Assembly (NCBI GenBank): GCA_016938235.1
Contig: JAFGVA010000226.1
Coordinates: 1 to 32,169, forward strand
DNA length: 32,169 bases
Source of the DNA: Bacteroidales bacterium
GTDB taxonomy: Bacteria > Bacteroidota > Bacteroidia > Bacteroidales > UBA10428
Direction of reading: 5' to 3'
The position numbers and the translations under genes are program-made. Positions 16,486-23,302 of the stretch are shown one piece after another; position 1 is the stretch's first letter, and the number at the start of each line of letters is the position of its first letter. The notes under the pieces are model-generated. The model was not told the DNA's origin and made no database searches. It saw only the letters and a program-made list of their open reading frames with translations.

Positions 16486-17727
16486 TCATTTAGTTACTGG
16501 TTCAAAATAAGTATCCCCATCCTCCACATCAAAATGCTCGTTAATCCAAAAGAAAGTAAATAATTCTTCTTCTCCTGTATTGGTGATATTGTGGGTATAC
16601 CAAATGGGCATATCGACAAAAGAAGGGTTTTCTCCGTCCAATTCAAAGTTTAGAACCTCCTCTGTACCTATTTTCCGTAACTCAATTCGAGCCTTTCCTT
16701 TGATTACAGCAAATCGCTCTGCTTTACGCGTATGAAAATGATTTCCCCGCGTGATTCCCGGAACGGTGGTTGAAAAGGAGACCTGCCCACCACTATTTAG
16801 TTTAATGGTCTCCACAAATGAACCCCGCTCATCCGAATGCTTCGTCAAATAAAATGGGAAGAAACTTTTGTGGTCGATATAACATAAAAAAGTATTGAAC
16901 AAATTCTTTTCAAATTCATTATCCAGATTGGGAATGATTCCTTTTTCGAAGTAGTTTGCTTTGTAGGATTCTAACAGATTAAGGACTTTTGATACTTTAA
17001 TTTCTTTAGTGAATGGTAATTGGTAACTAGTAATTGGTGATTGGTGATCCATATTCCGATCCCGATAGCTATCGGGACTATCGGGAGTGATTGGTGTTTT
17101 GTTTCCTCTAGTTACTATTAACGAGTTACTAATCACATTAAAAATTTCTTGAACTAGTTCTCCAACATAGATTAATTTGACTTCTCCATCCACATCAATT
17201 TTAGGCTGTTCTCCATGCGTCAATTGATGACAAAAAGTAGCGATAAAAGAATTATAATAGGGATTTCCGAAAGGCCCAAATACATTAGGAATGATCAAGC
17301 CTGTAAACTGGGCCTTATTTCGCTTCGCCCATTCCTCCAAGAGCTTTCTTCCATCTAATTTGGATTTTCCATAGAGATTGTCTCTTTCTTCTTGAGTAGA
17401 GGAGGAGAACAGCAGGTGAGGTTTCACATCTGCAAGTTCGCATGCGCCAATTAATTTTTCAACTAAACTTATATTGGTATCATAAATAACTTGTGGATTA
17501 CCGTGGCGATTCATAGCTGCTAAATGCACAATCACATCGCAGGACTTAACAAAAGCCAACAAGTCCTCGATATTCTGAAAGTATTCGTCTTTAAAGGGGA
17601 TACGTTTTACGTTTTCTTGTAACCCAAGAAAATTGTAGAGATGTGTTCCGACGAAGCCGGTTTGGCCGGTTATTCCGATGGTGATTGGTGATTGGTGATT
17701 GGTAACTGGTGATTGGTGATTTGTCAT
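16486..17727 (-). CDS. fnlB: FnlB/CapF/WbjC-type bifunctional SDR-cupin reductase
   Basis: 413 aa from ATG 17727. The SDR domain has GITGQTGFVGTH (NAD(P)-binding Gly motif) and YGKSK (Tyr119, Lys123). The C-terminal cupin domain has RGNHFHTRKAERFAVIKGKARIEL. In the family (S. aureus CapF, about 370 aa) the cupin epimerises C3 and the SDR domain reduces C4 on the way to UDP-L-FucNAc. The extra length comes from two translated heptad arrays. One supplies the start codon and residues 1-16 (MTNHQSPVTNHQSPIT) before the first beta strand; the other, with an inner palindrome, supplies about residues 197-239 between the two domains. Both are in frame and all core motifs are intact, so it is probably functional. 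Confidence 0.92.
   Translation of the reverse strand: MTNHQSPVTNHQSPITIGITGQTGFVGTHLYNFLGLQENVKRIPFKDEYFQNIEDLLAFVKSCDVIVHLAAMNRHGNPQVIYDTNISLVEKLIGACELADVKPHLLFSSSTQEERDNLYGKSKLDGRKLLEEWAKRNKAQFTGLIIPNVFGPFGNPYYNSFIATFCHQLTHGEQPKIDVDGEVKLIYVGELVQEIFNVISNSLIVTRGNKTPITPDSPDSYRDRNMDHQSPITSYQLPFTKEIKVSKVLNLLESYKANYFEKGIIPNLDNEFEKNLFNTFLCYIDHKSFFPFYLTKHSDERGSFVETIKLNSGGQVSFSTTVPGITRGNHFHTRKAERFAVIKGKARIELRKIGTEEVLNFELDGENPSFVDMPIWYTHNITNTGEEELFTFFWINEHFDVEDGDTYFEPVTK
17009..17050. repeat. Left heptad arm of the element inside fnlB (6 units)
   Basis: GTGAATG, GTAATTG, GTAACTA, GTAATTG, GTGATTG, GTGATCC. Translated on the minus strand as MDHQSPITSYQLPFT in frame. It forms one side of a composite element whose other side (17109-17136) has the same heptad inverted, with a palindrome between. 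Confidence 0.88.
17060..17077. repeat. 18-bp perfect palindrome, copy 1
   Basis: TCCCGATAGCTATCGGGA equals its own reverse complement. It lies between the two heptad arms inside fnlB and is translated as part of PDSPDSYRDR. The 9-bp half CTATCGGGA (17069-17077) is followed directly by a second copy (17078-17086), and CCGAT is also repeated on the left, so the core has been locally duplicated. An identical 18-bp copy is at 32093-32110. Confidence 0.92.
17109..17136. repeat. Right heptad arm of the element inside fnlB (4 units, inverted)
   Basis: TAGTTAC, TATTAAC, GAGTTAC, TAATCAC. The reverse complement is GTGATTA, GTAACTC, GTTAATA, GTAACTA, the same heptad as the left arm in opposite orientation. 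The coding strand stays open as VISNSLIVT. Confidence 0.82.
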
Positions 17728-17729
17728 TA
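17681..17729. repeat. Heptad array over the fnlB start (7 units)
   Basis: GTGATTG three times, GTAACTG, GTGATTG, GTGATTT, GTCATTA. The ATG of fnlB (complement of 17725-17727) lies inside the last unit. On the coding strand the unit CAATCAC has no stop in any frame and gives the 21-bp, seven-residue repeat NHQSPIT/V. The array also forms the left flank of the broken four-helix-bundle gene. Confidence 0.92.
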
Positions 17730-17730
17730 G

Positions 17731-18085
17731 TTATTTATCTAAAGATTTAATTAGGCCTTGAATCATTTTTGAAATAGAGTTTAATTCAAAAATTAACTTT
17801 TCAAAGTCTTCTTTCTCAATATAATCTAAATTCCGTGATATTATTAATTGAGTTTACTTCAGCTGCACTAGAAAGGGAAATATATAGAAATTGTCTAAAT
17901 TCTTGTTTGCCTTTCCGAACGGCTCCTTCAGCAATATTCGATGGAATTGAAACCGAGGCTCTTCTAATTTGAGAAACTAACCCATATTGTTCTTCTTTTA
18001 TAAATGATTTTGTAACCCTATAAATAATCGTTACAAAGTCAATCGCTTTTTCCCAAACATCCAAATCTTTATGTGTTCTTGGCAT
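17731..18085 (-). pseudogene. Four-helix-bundle protein (S23/IVS type), frameshifted
   Basis: The reading frame starting at ATG 18085 (MPRTHKDLDVWEKAIDF) has the family hallmarks YGLVSQIRRASVSIPSNIAEG and FRQFLYISLSSAAEVNS, then runs into unrelated residues and stops at 17816. The expected C-terminus is present in another frame down to TAA at 17731: QLIISRNLDYIEKEDF, then LIFELNSISKMIQGLIK and the end. Adding CA near 17849 (TCACAATTA in place of TCAATTA on the coding strand) restores one 118-residue protein, the usual family length. The break is thus a 2-bp contraction of a CA repeat. The gene lies between fnlA and fnlB and is flanked on both sides by heptad arrays of opposite orientation. 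The function of this small family is unknown. Confidence 0.85.
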
Positions 18086-18091
18086 TTTCTT

Positions 18092-18147
18092 GTGATTGAT
18101 TATCTGCAATTGACAACTAATTAATAGTTACATATCACTAGTTACAT
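18092..18147. repeat. Degenerate heptad arrays between fnlA and the four-helix-bundle gene
   Basis: One GTGATTG at 18092-18098 is followed by a degenerate stretch, and from 18111 to 18145 by inverted units TGACAAC, TAATTAA, TAGTTAC, ATATCAC, TAGTTAC (reverse complement GTAACTA/GTGATAT type). The stop codon of fnlA (complement of 18138-18140) and its last two residues are built from these units. It mirrors the array at 17681-17729 on the other side of the four-helix-bundle gene. Confidence 0.65.
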
Positions 18148-19148
18148 AAAACATCTTTCCGGATTTCCGGCAACCTCAACAACAACTCCTTCGTCTCCTC
18201 CACATTCAATTGTTGGGTATTGTGCGAATGGTATTCTTCCACTTTGCTCATATCCACTTTTCCTTCGGAGAAATATTGATCATAATTCAAATCGCGGTTG
18301 TCTGCAGGAATGCGAAAATAGTTTCCAAAATCTTCTGCTTTAAGCATTTCTTCCTGATTTAAGAGCGACTCATACAGCTTTTCGCCGTGCCGAGTCCCGA
18401 TTATTTTAATCTGACTGCTCGATTTATACAAATCTAAAAGTGCTTTTGCTAAAACTTCAATGGTTGTTGCAGGTGATTTTTGAACAAAAATATCTCCCGC
18501 ATTTCCATTTTCAAAAGCGAATAATACTAAATCAACCGCTTCTTCCAAAGTCATCATAAAGCGTGTCATATCAGGGTCTGTAATCGTCAAATCCTTCCCT
18601 GCTTTCATCTGCTCAATAAACAAAGGAATCACCGATCCCCGACTAGCCATTACATTTCCATAACGTGTTCCACATAAAATGGTTTTGGTAGAATTACGTG
18701 CATTGGCTACCATTACTTTCTCCATCAATCCTTTGGTTAATCCCATGGCATTGACAGGATAAACCGCTTTATCCGTGCTTAAAACTACCACTTTCTTTAG
18801 TCCATACCGAATGGCAGATTGCATCACATTCTCAGCCCCAAGCACATTGGTCTTTACAGCCTCAATAGGAAAAAACTCACAACTAGGAACTTGCTTTAAC
18901 GCGGCGGCATGAAAGATATAATCTACCCCTTGTACCACATTATCAACTGATTGCGGATCGCGAACATCTCCAATGTAGAATTTTACTTTGGGATTATTTA
19001 ATTGCTTACGAAGATCATCTTGCTTTTTTTCGTCCCGACTAAAAATCCTGATTTCGGAAAAATAGTTAGTATTTACAAATCGGTTTAACACGGCTTGGCC
19101 AAAGGAGCCTGTGCCGCCAGTGATTAAAAGTTTATTGATTCTAGTCAT
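18138..19148 (-). CDS. fnlA: UDP-GlcNAc 4,6-dehydratase (5-inverting), FnlA/CapE/WbjB type
   Basis: 336 aa from ATG 19148, overlapping the Wzy-like gene by eight bases. Motifs are LITGGTGSFGQ (11-17, NAD(P) binding), IFSRDEKKQDDLR, HAAALKQVPSCE, STDKAVYPVNAMGLTKGLMEK (Met135 and Lys139 in place of the classical Tyr-x3-Lys, as in the CapE/PseB branch) and CGTRYGNVMASRGSVIP. It catalyses dehydration and C5 inversion of UDP-GlcNAc, the first step to UDP-L-FucNAc or related L-sugars. FnlB and FnlC for the next steps lie downstream. The last residues and stop codon come from a heptad array, so the natural C-terminus may have been replaced. Confidence 0.93.
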   Translation of the reverse strand: MTRINKLLITGGTGSFGQAVLNRFVNTNYFSEIRIFSRDEKKQDDLRKQLNNPKVKFYIGDVRDPQSVDNVVQGVDYIFHAAALKQVPSCEFFPIEAVKTNVLGAENVMQSAIRYGLKKVVVLSTDKAVYPVNAMGLTKGLMEKVMVANARNSTKTILCGTRYGNVMASRGSVIPLFIEQMKAGKDLTITDPDMTRFMMTLEEAVDLVLFAFENGNAGDIFVQKSPATTIEVLAKALLDLYKSSSQIKIIGTRHGEKLYESLLNQEEMLKAEDFGNYFRIPADNRDLNYDQYFSEGKVDMSKVEEYHSHNTQQLNVEETKELLLRLPEIRKDVLCN

Positions 19149-20391
19149 GTGACAATGATTTATTTTGGGTCGAAAATCCTAAAAGTCCAACAAAAAAGAA
19201 TATGAGAAGAAATTGTTTAGTGATATACGTTTGTGAACTTAAATTTACAAACAGAGAAAGTAAAAGTATTATAAATACATATTTATTCTTGCGGTAGTAT
19301 ATTACAATCCAACTGTAAATACCTCGAATATATAAAAACAAAAAAAGAGCTCCTGCAAACACGCCAAGTTTTGAGATATAAGAATACCAACCATAAGCTG
19401 CGTATTCCGGATCGAAAGAACTCAAAGGCATGCTTGAAGTTTGCAAACCTCTACCAGTGAATGGATGTCTCTCAAGCACATACAATGACTTTCTAAGCCC
19501 CATAAACCTTCCTGAATTTTGCTGTCCCAAATCTTCTGTCGATTGCTCGTCGTATTGCTCCGTTACTTTATCAAACATATAATCTGACGTATTAAAGAAA
19601 TAAAACGAAATGCCTAACAAAATAATATACATAAAAATATAGGCTAATTTATTGCTTTTACTTTGAATTAATAAACCAAATAAAACAAATAGGGAAAATA
19701 AACCCGCCGTAGAAAACGCAGTAATTAGGGCGAAAATATATACGTAATTACGCTTAGATAAAAACACAGAAGTATTTAAATAATTAATGGAAATAGCCAA
19801 ACTTAGTAATAAAGAAAAAGCACCGGGTTCGTGTGCAAACCCAGAATTGCGAATAAAGCCAAAAGGGCCTGTTATTGCAGGCCGATAAGTATAAATAATA
19901 AGTGATCTAGAATGTCGTTCTGCATCAGCACTAAAATTATCTAGAAACCGTATAATCAGTGTCAGTAAATTACCAAATTCTGCAGATATTTCATGTAAGG
20001 CGTACAATATCAACGATATGACCGTAAGTGTATAGATAACTTTTTCGAGAACAATAAAAAGGTTGAAAGAGTATAACTTGTATAAAAAATAGGCATAAAG
20101 ATAAACTAAGATAAATGAGCTCAAAATGGAGAAGATACTTAAATTCCATTGCATCCCCTGAGCAGTTGAAATAAACGTATAGAAAATAAATAATGTTATT
20201 ATAGAATTATTTATATAGAGGCTTTTTTTAACTTGAAACAGCCTATACATTATCAATAAAAAGGTTAATAATTGAATGTATTTATTTGAAACAAAGAATG
20301 GATTAACGGTGGTGAGCAACACGGTTGCTATTAGAAATAAATCCCATTTTTTAAATTTTACATTCGTAATCTGATTATTTATTTTTTGCAT
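19141..20391 (-). CDS. wzy: Wzy-like O-antigen polymerase / ligase family membrane protein
   Basis: 416 aa from ATG 20391, with about ten to twelve hydrophobic segments across the protein. A periplasmic-type loop contains SGFAHEPGAFSLLLSLAIS, a pattern common in Wzy/O-antigen ligase family proteins, and a later GLQTSSMPLSSFDPEYAAYGWYSY loop follows RHPFTGRG. Sequence conservation in this family is low, so the call rests on topology, these loops and position in a locus with a Wzx flippase. It would join flipped repeat units on the outer face of the inner membrane. It overlaps the gene on each side by 17 and 8 bases. Confidence 0.82.
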   Translation of the reverse strand: MQKINNQITNVKFKKWDLFLIATVLLTTVNPFFVSNKYIQLLTFLLIMYRLFQVKKSLYINNSIITLFIFYTFISTAQGMQWNLSIFSILSSFILVYLYAYFLYKLYSFNLFIVLEKVIYTLTVISLILYALHEISAEFGNLLTLIIRFLDNFSADAERHSRSLIIYTYRPAITGPFGFIRNSGFAHEPGAFSLLLSLAISINYLNTSVFLSKRNYVYIFALITAFSTAGLFSLFVLFGLLIQSKSNKLAYIFMYIILLGISFYFFNTSDYMFDKVTEQYDEQSTEDLGQQNSGRFMGLRKSLYVLERHPFTGRGLQTSSMPLSSFDPEYAAYGWYSYISKLGVFAGALFLFLYIRGIYSWIVIYYRKNKYVFIILLLSLFVNLSSQTYITKQFLLIFFFVGLLGFSTQNKSLSHD

Positions 20392-21295
20392 TTTCCAGAA
20401 TCTTATTTAAAGGACTTAGTGAAGTGGCTGAAAGCAATTTTACACCCTCTTTATTAAATTCAACTGCCAAAGATGCGATCATTTTATCAACGCCACATGA
20501 TTTACTAACAGTTTGATGTATTGTTTTGCCAGTACTCAAACTGGTTTTAGGTGGAATGTATTTTTTTTTCTTGTCAGAAGGCTCCTGATCTTCGTAAAAA
20601 TAAGCGCCTCCAAAATCTAAGCCATGAATGATGATTTTTTTAAACCCAATATTTTTTGCTAACACTATCGACGACAATACGGTAGATCTAAATTGTTTTA
20701 AATAAACAGGGTCTGACTTTACAAACCGTTGGGCAGAATGAATAATATTTTGATCGTTGGAACAATGTATGGCAAAGGAGCGAATAAAATTTACTTTTCC
20801 TCCATAATTGTCCAGCACATATTTTATTCCTTTTGGGCCAAATGCATTTTTAAAAAAGACTGTTTTAGCCTGTTTTTTGATTACTTTTTCTAGAAATTCA
20901 ACACGAATTTTGGTTTCTGCTTCTTCGGTTAGACCCTGTTCAACAAAATATAAATCAAAATCAATATCCGCTAATGCCGAATAATTCATTCCTATTACAA
21001 AATCATCTTTTCCTATTGAAAGAATTGATTTGTTTAACGACCAACCTCCACCAATAATATGGCAGGTTTTATACGTCTGATCTTTAAAAGCCGAATAAAT
21101 CCAGGAAACATCAAATACATAGTTTCCCTTATCTGCTATTAATTTTAATGCGTTCTCTTCTTTTCGTTTGTTTATTCTATCTTTTCTCCGATCCAATACC
21201 CAGGCCAAAAAGGAAATAGCATATACCAGCCTTTTCAGAAAAAAATAGCTTGGTTTTAGCAAGGTTTTTACAAATGTGGGAATAATTTTACTCAT
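20375..21295 (-). CDS. Putative GT42 (CstI/II)-like or DUF115-type transferase
   Basis: 306 aa from ATG 21295. I do not recognise a close family, but the motif order resembles bacterial GT42 sialyltransferases and DUF115/Maf proteins. CHIIGGGWSLNKS (82-87) stands where these have GNGPSL; FVIGMNYS (Asn104) matches their nucleotide-contacting Asn; QFRSTVLSSIVLAKNIGFKKIIIHGLDFGGAYFY (201-234) matches the RITSG...ALGYKEIYLSGIDFY region; His260 in TIHQT sits where CstII has its catalytic His; and FNKEGVKLLSATSLSPLNKIL matches the final strand. That fold uses CMP-activated ulosonic acids. The next gene downstream makes a Kdo precursor, so a CMP-Kdo or CMP-sialate donor is conceivable. This is inference from remembered motifs. 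Confidence 0.5.
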   Translation of the reverse strand: MSKIIPTFVKTLLKPSYFFLKRLVYAISFLAWVLDRRKDRINKRKEENALKLIADKGNYVFDVSWIYSAFKDQTYKTCHIIGGGWSLNKSILSIGKDDFVIGMNYSALADIDFDLYFVEQGLTEEAETKIRVEFLEKVIKKQAKTVFFKNAFGPKGIKYVLDNYGGKVNFIRSFAIHCSNDQNIIHSAQRFVKSDPVYLKQFRSTVLSSIVLAKNIGFKKIIIHGLDFGGAYFYEDQEPSDKKKKYIPPKTSLSTGKTIHQTVSKSCGVDKMIASLAVEFNKEGVKLLSATSLSPLNKILENAKNK

Positions 21296-21337
21296 TAAAG
21301 AAAAATATTATGCATGATAAAAGATATTTCACCAATC

Positions 21338-22276
21338 CTACAAATCATAAATCTGAATGATACCCTCTAATTGACTCTCGCGGGCTACTAATAAGGTTGT
21401 AATTTTATTTTCAGAGAATATTCTTTCTGCAACATGCAGTTTTTCAGCAGGAGAAATCGTTTTTGGATTTTCAGTCTTGATATCCGATGCTTTCATTTGA
21501 AAAAAAGCGTGTTGGTTCTTTTCCATGGCTCTTCTGATGTCGCCATCGGTGATGATTCCTTTTATTTTTTGGGAATCCATCACTACAGCCAAGCCTGCTT
21601 TTCCCTCTGAAATTACTTGAATTACATCAATCAATTTTGCATCGAGTGTACACACGGGTAAATTTTCTTTTTTCATAAAATCAGCAACAGTTGAAAGCAG
21701 CTTTTTCCCCAATGAACCTCCGGGATGAAACTGAGCAAAATTTTCGGGTTGAAAATTGCGCAACTGACTTAATGTTATCGCTAAAGCATCACCTACAACC
21801 AATGCATTTGTAGTTGAAGAAGAGGGGGCTAATTGATGTGGACAGGCCTCTTGTTCAACCGACACATCAATATGATAGTTGCTGTTAACAGCCAATGTAG
21901 ATTTGCTGTTTCCTGTTAACGAAATCAAAACATTTCCATTGGATTTAATGAATGGGATGAGTTTTAATATCTCTTCTGTTTCACCGGAATTTGAAATCGC
22001 TAAAACTGCATCTTCTTTCCCAATCATACCTAAATCACCATGATAAGCTTCGGCGGGATGAAGAAAAAAACTCGGAGTTCCTAAACTGGCAAAAGTTGCT
22101 GCCATTTTCATACCAATGATTCCCGATTTTCCCATTCCGGTGATGATGAGCTTATCTTTAAAACCTATTAATTGATCTATGATGTACTGAAGATCAGGTT
22201 GATTTCTGTTCTTTAATTTTATTAATTCGTTTATTTCAATATTAATAACCGAATTAAACTGCTCGAAATATTTCAC
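21338..22276 (-). CDS. kdsD: KpsF/GutQ/KdsD-family sugar-phosphate isomerase
   Basis: 312 aa from a GTG start at 22276. The N-terminal SIS domain has GMGKSGIIGMKMAATFASLGTPSFFLHPAEAYHGDLGMI and ISNSGETEEIL, and HPGGSLGKKLL closes the domain. Two CBS repeats follow (about 195-312, with GKAGLAVVMD and GIITDGDIRRAM). The family interconverts D-ribulose 5-phosphate and D-arabinose 5-phosphate, the first committed step to Kdo. The protein ends right after EGIIQIYDL, a few residues shorter than usual. No other Kdo gene (kdsA, kdsB, kdsC) is visible in the window. Neighbours are the GT42-like gene and a GT2. Confidence 0.92.
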   Translation of the reverse strand: MKYFEQFNSVINIEINELIKLKNRNQPDLQYIIDQLIGFKDKLIITGMGKSGIIGMKMAATFASLGTPSFFLHPAEAYHGDLGMIGKEDAVLAISNSGETEEILKLIPFIKSNGNVLISLTGNSKSTLAVNSNYHIDVSVEQEACPHQLAPSSSTTNALVVGDALAITLSQLRNFQPENFAQFHPGGSLGKKLLSTVADFMKKENLPVCTLDAKLIDVIQVISEGKAGLAVVMDSQKIKGIITDGDIRRAMEKNQHAFFQMKASDIKTENPKTISPAEKLHVAERIFSENKITTLLVARESQLEGIIQIYDL

Positions 22277-22295
22277 TGTTTTCCTTGAATATTAA

Positions 22296-23291
22296 TTACA
22301 CATTTGTGAAACTATCAAAAGTGCGACTTTTTTCTTGTATAAAATAGTTTCTGCTATATGCCATCCTTAATAACTTTAAGCTGGTTTTATTAACTCTCAG
22401 CGATAGTAGGGCAAGTTTCCAGAAACGTAAAAAAACGTGCATTCTCTTTCTATCGATTACATCAAACTTCATTTCAAGAATATCTAATTTGAGTTTGAAA
22501 TCTTTTACTAATTGTTTCGATAGATTAAATTCCTCAGCCAAACGCAGCGAAACAAGCAAAACATCGCGCTTATGCGTTCTCTCTTTTTCAACTGATTTCT
22601 GATGGCTGGCAGAATTGGCTAAAACGCGATAAAAAGCTGTAATATTAGGTAAATATCTCCCTTTGGATTTATTTATGATGTATGCCCAAAGAATGTTATC
22701 GCCTAATGAGTAACCTGTTCTTAGACTTTCATCAATATCGGTTAAAAAAGTTGCTGCATATTCAGACCTAAACATAACGGTAAGTGTTCTTACCAGATAA
22801 CGTTGTTTTAAATATGTTTCAATATCTATATCCAGAGCTTCTGTAATTTTAAATTGCGATGTTAAAACAGAATCTTTTATTTGCTCGTTTTCGATTATAC
22901 TGTAATTTGTACAAACCATCCCGTACTCAGGATTCGCCTCTAAAAAATCTACTTGTTTTTGGAGCTTGTATGGATCTGTCCAATAATCATCTCCTTCGCA
23001 ATATGCTATATATTTACCTTTAGCCCTAGGCAAAACAAGTTGTGCCATCGGCCAAACACCCTTAGAATATTGATTTTCGTTTTGATATGTAGCATTAATT
23101 AAATTTGGATGCTTTTGCTCATATTCTCTTATAATTTGTGCCGTTGAATCTGAGCTTGCATCATCATTTATAACTATTTCATACGGGAATGTTACTTTTT
23201 GTAACAAAAATCCCTCTAATGTTTGTCTAATTGAATCTTCATGATTAAATGCTGTAGTACAAATACTAACTAATGGTGTATATGTTTTCAA
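22296..23291 (-). CDS. Glycosyltransferase family 2
   Basis: 331 aa. The start is a TTG at 23291, 12 bases after the previous stop; no ATG or GTG precedes the first conserved strand (PLVSICTTAFNHEDSI). The GT-A motifs are clear: EIVINDDASSDSTAQII, KGKYIAYCEGDDYWTDPYKLQKQ (the Asp-Asp of the DxD motif) and a later TGYSLGDNILWAYI acceptor region. It is an inverting enzyme transferring one sugar from a nucleotide donor at the cytoplasmic face. The C-terminal part is basic and may sit at the membrane. Confidence 0.9.
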   Translation of the reverse strand: MKTYTPLVSICTTAFNHEDSIRQTLEGFLLQKVTFPYEIVINDDASSDSTAQIIREYEQKHPNLINATYQNENQYSKGVWPMAQLVLPRAKGKYIAYCEGDDYWTDPYKLQKQVDFLEANPEYGMVCTNYSIIENEQIKDSVLTSQFKITEALDIDIETYLKQRYLVRTLTVMFRSEYAATFLTDIDESLRTGYSLGDNILWAYIINKSKGRYLPNITAFYRVLANSASHQKSVEKERTHKRDVLLVSLRLAEEFNLSKQLVKDFKLKLDILEMKFDVIDRKRMHVFLRFWKLALLSLRVNKTSLKLLRMAYSRNYFIQEKSRTFDSFTNV

Positions 23292-23302
23292 ATACTTTAT
23301 AA

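Noticed and set aside
17060-17077. Palindrome as a rho-independent terminator
   Set aside because: It lies inside an open coding frame, has no T-tract in the transcribed direction, and an identical copy is inside another gene.
17009-17136. CRISPR array
   Set aside because: The repeats are 7 bp and tandem without spacers; there is no cas gene nearby.
21296-21337. Regulatory site in the 42-base gap before the GT42-like stop / after the isomerase
   Set aside because: The gap shows no palindrome, repeat or promoter-like pattern; it looks like ordinary intra-operon spacing.
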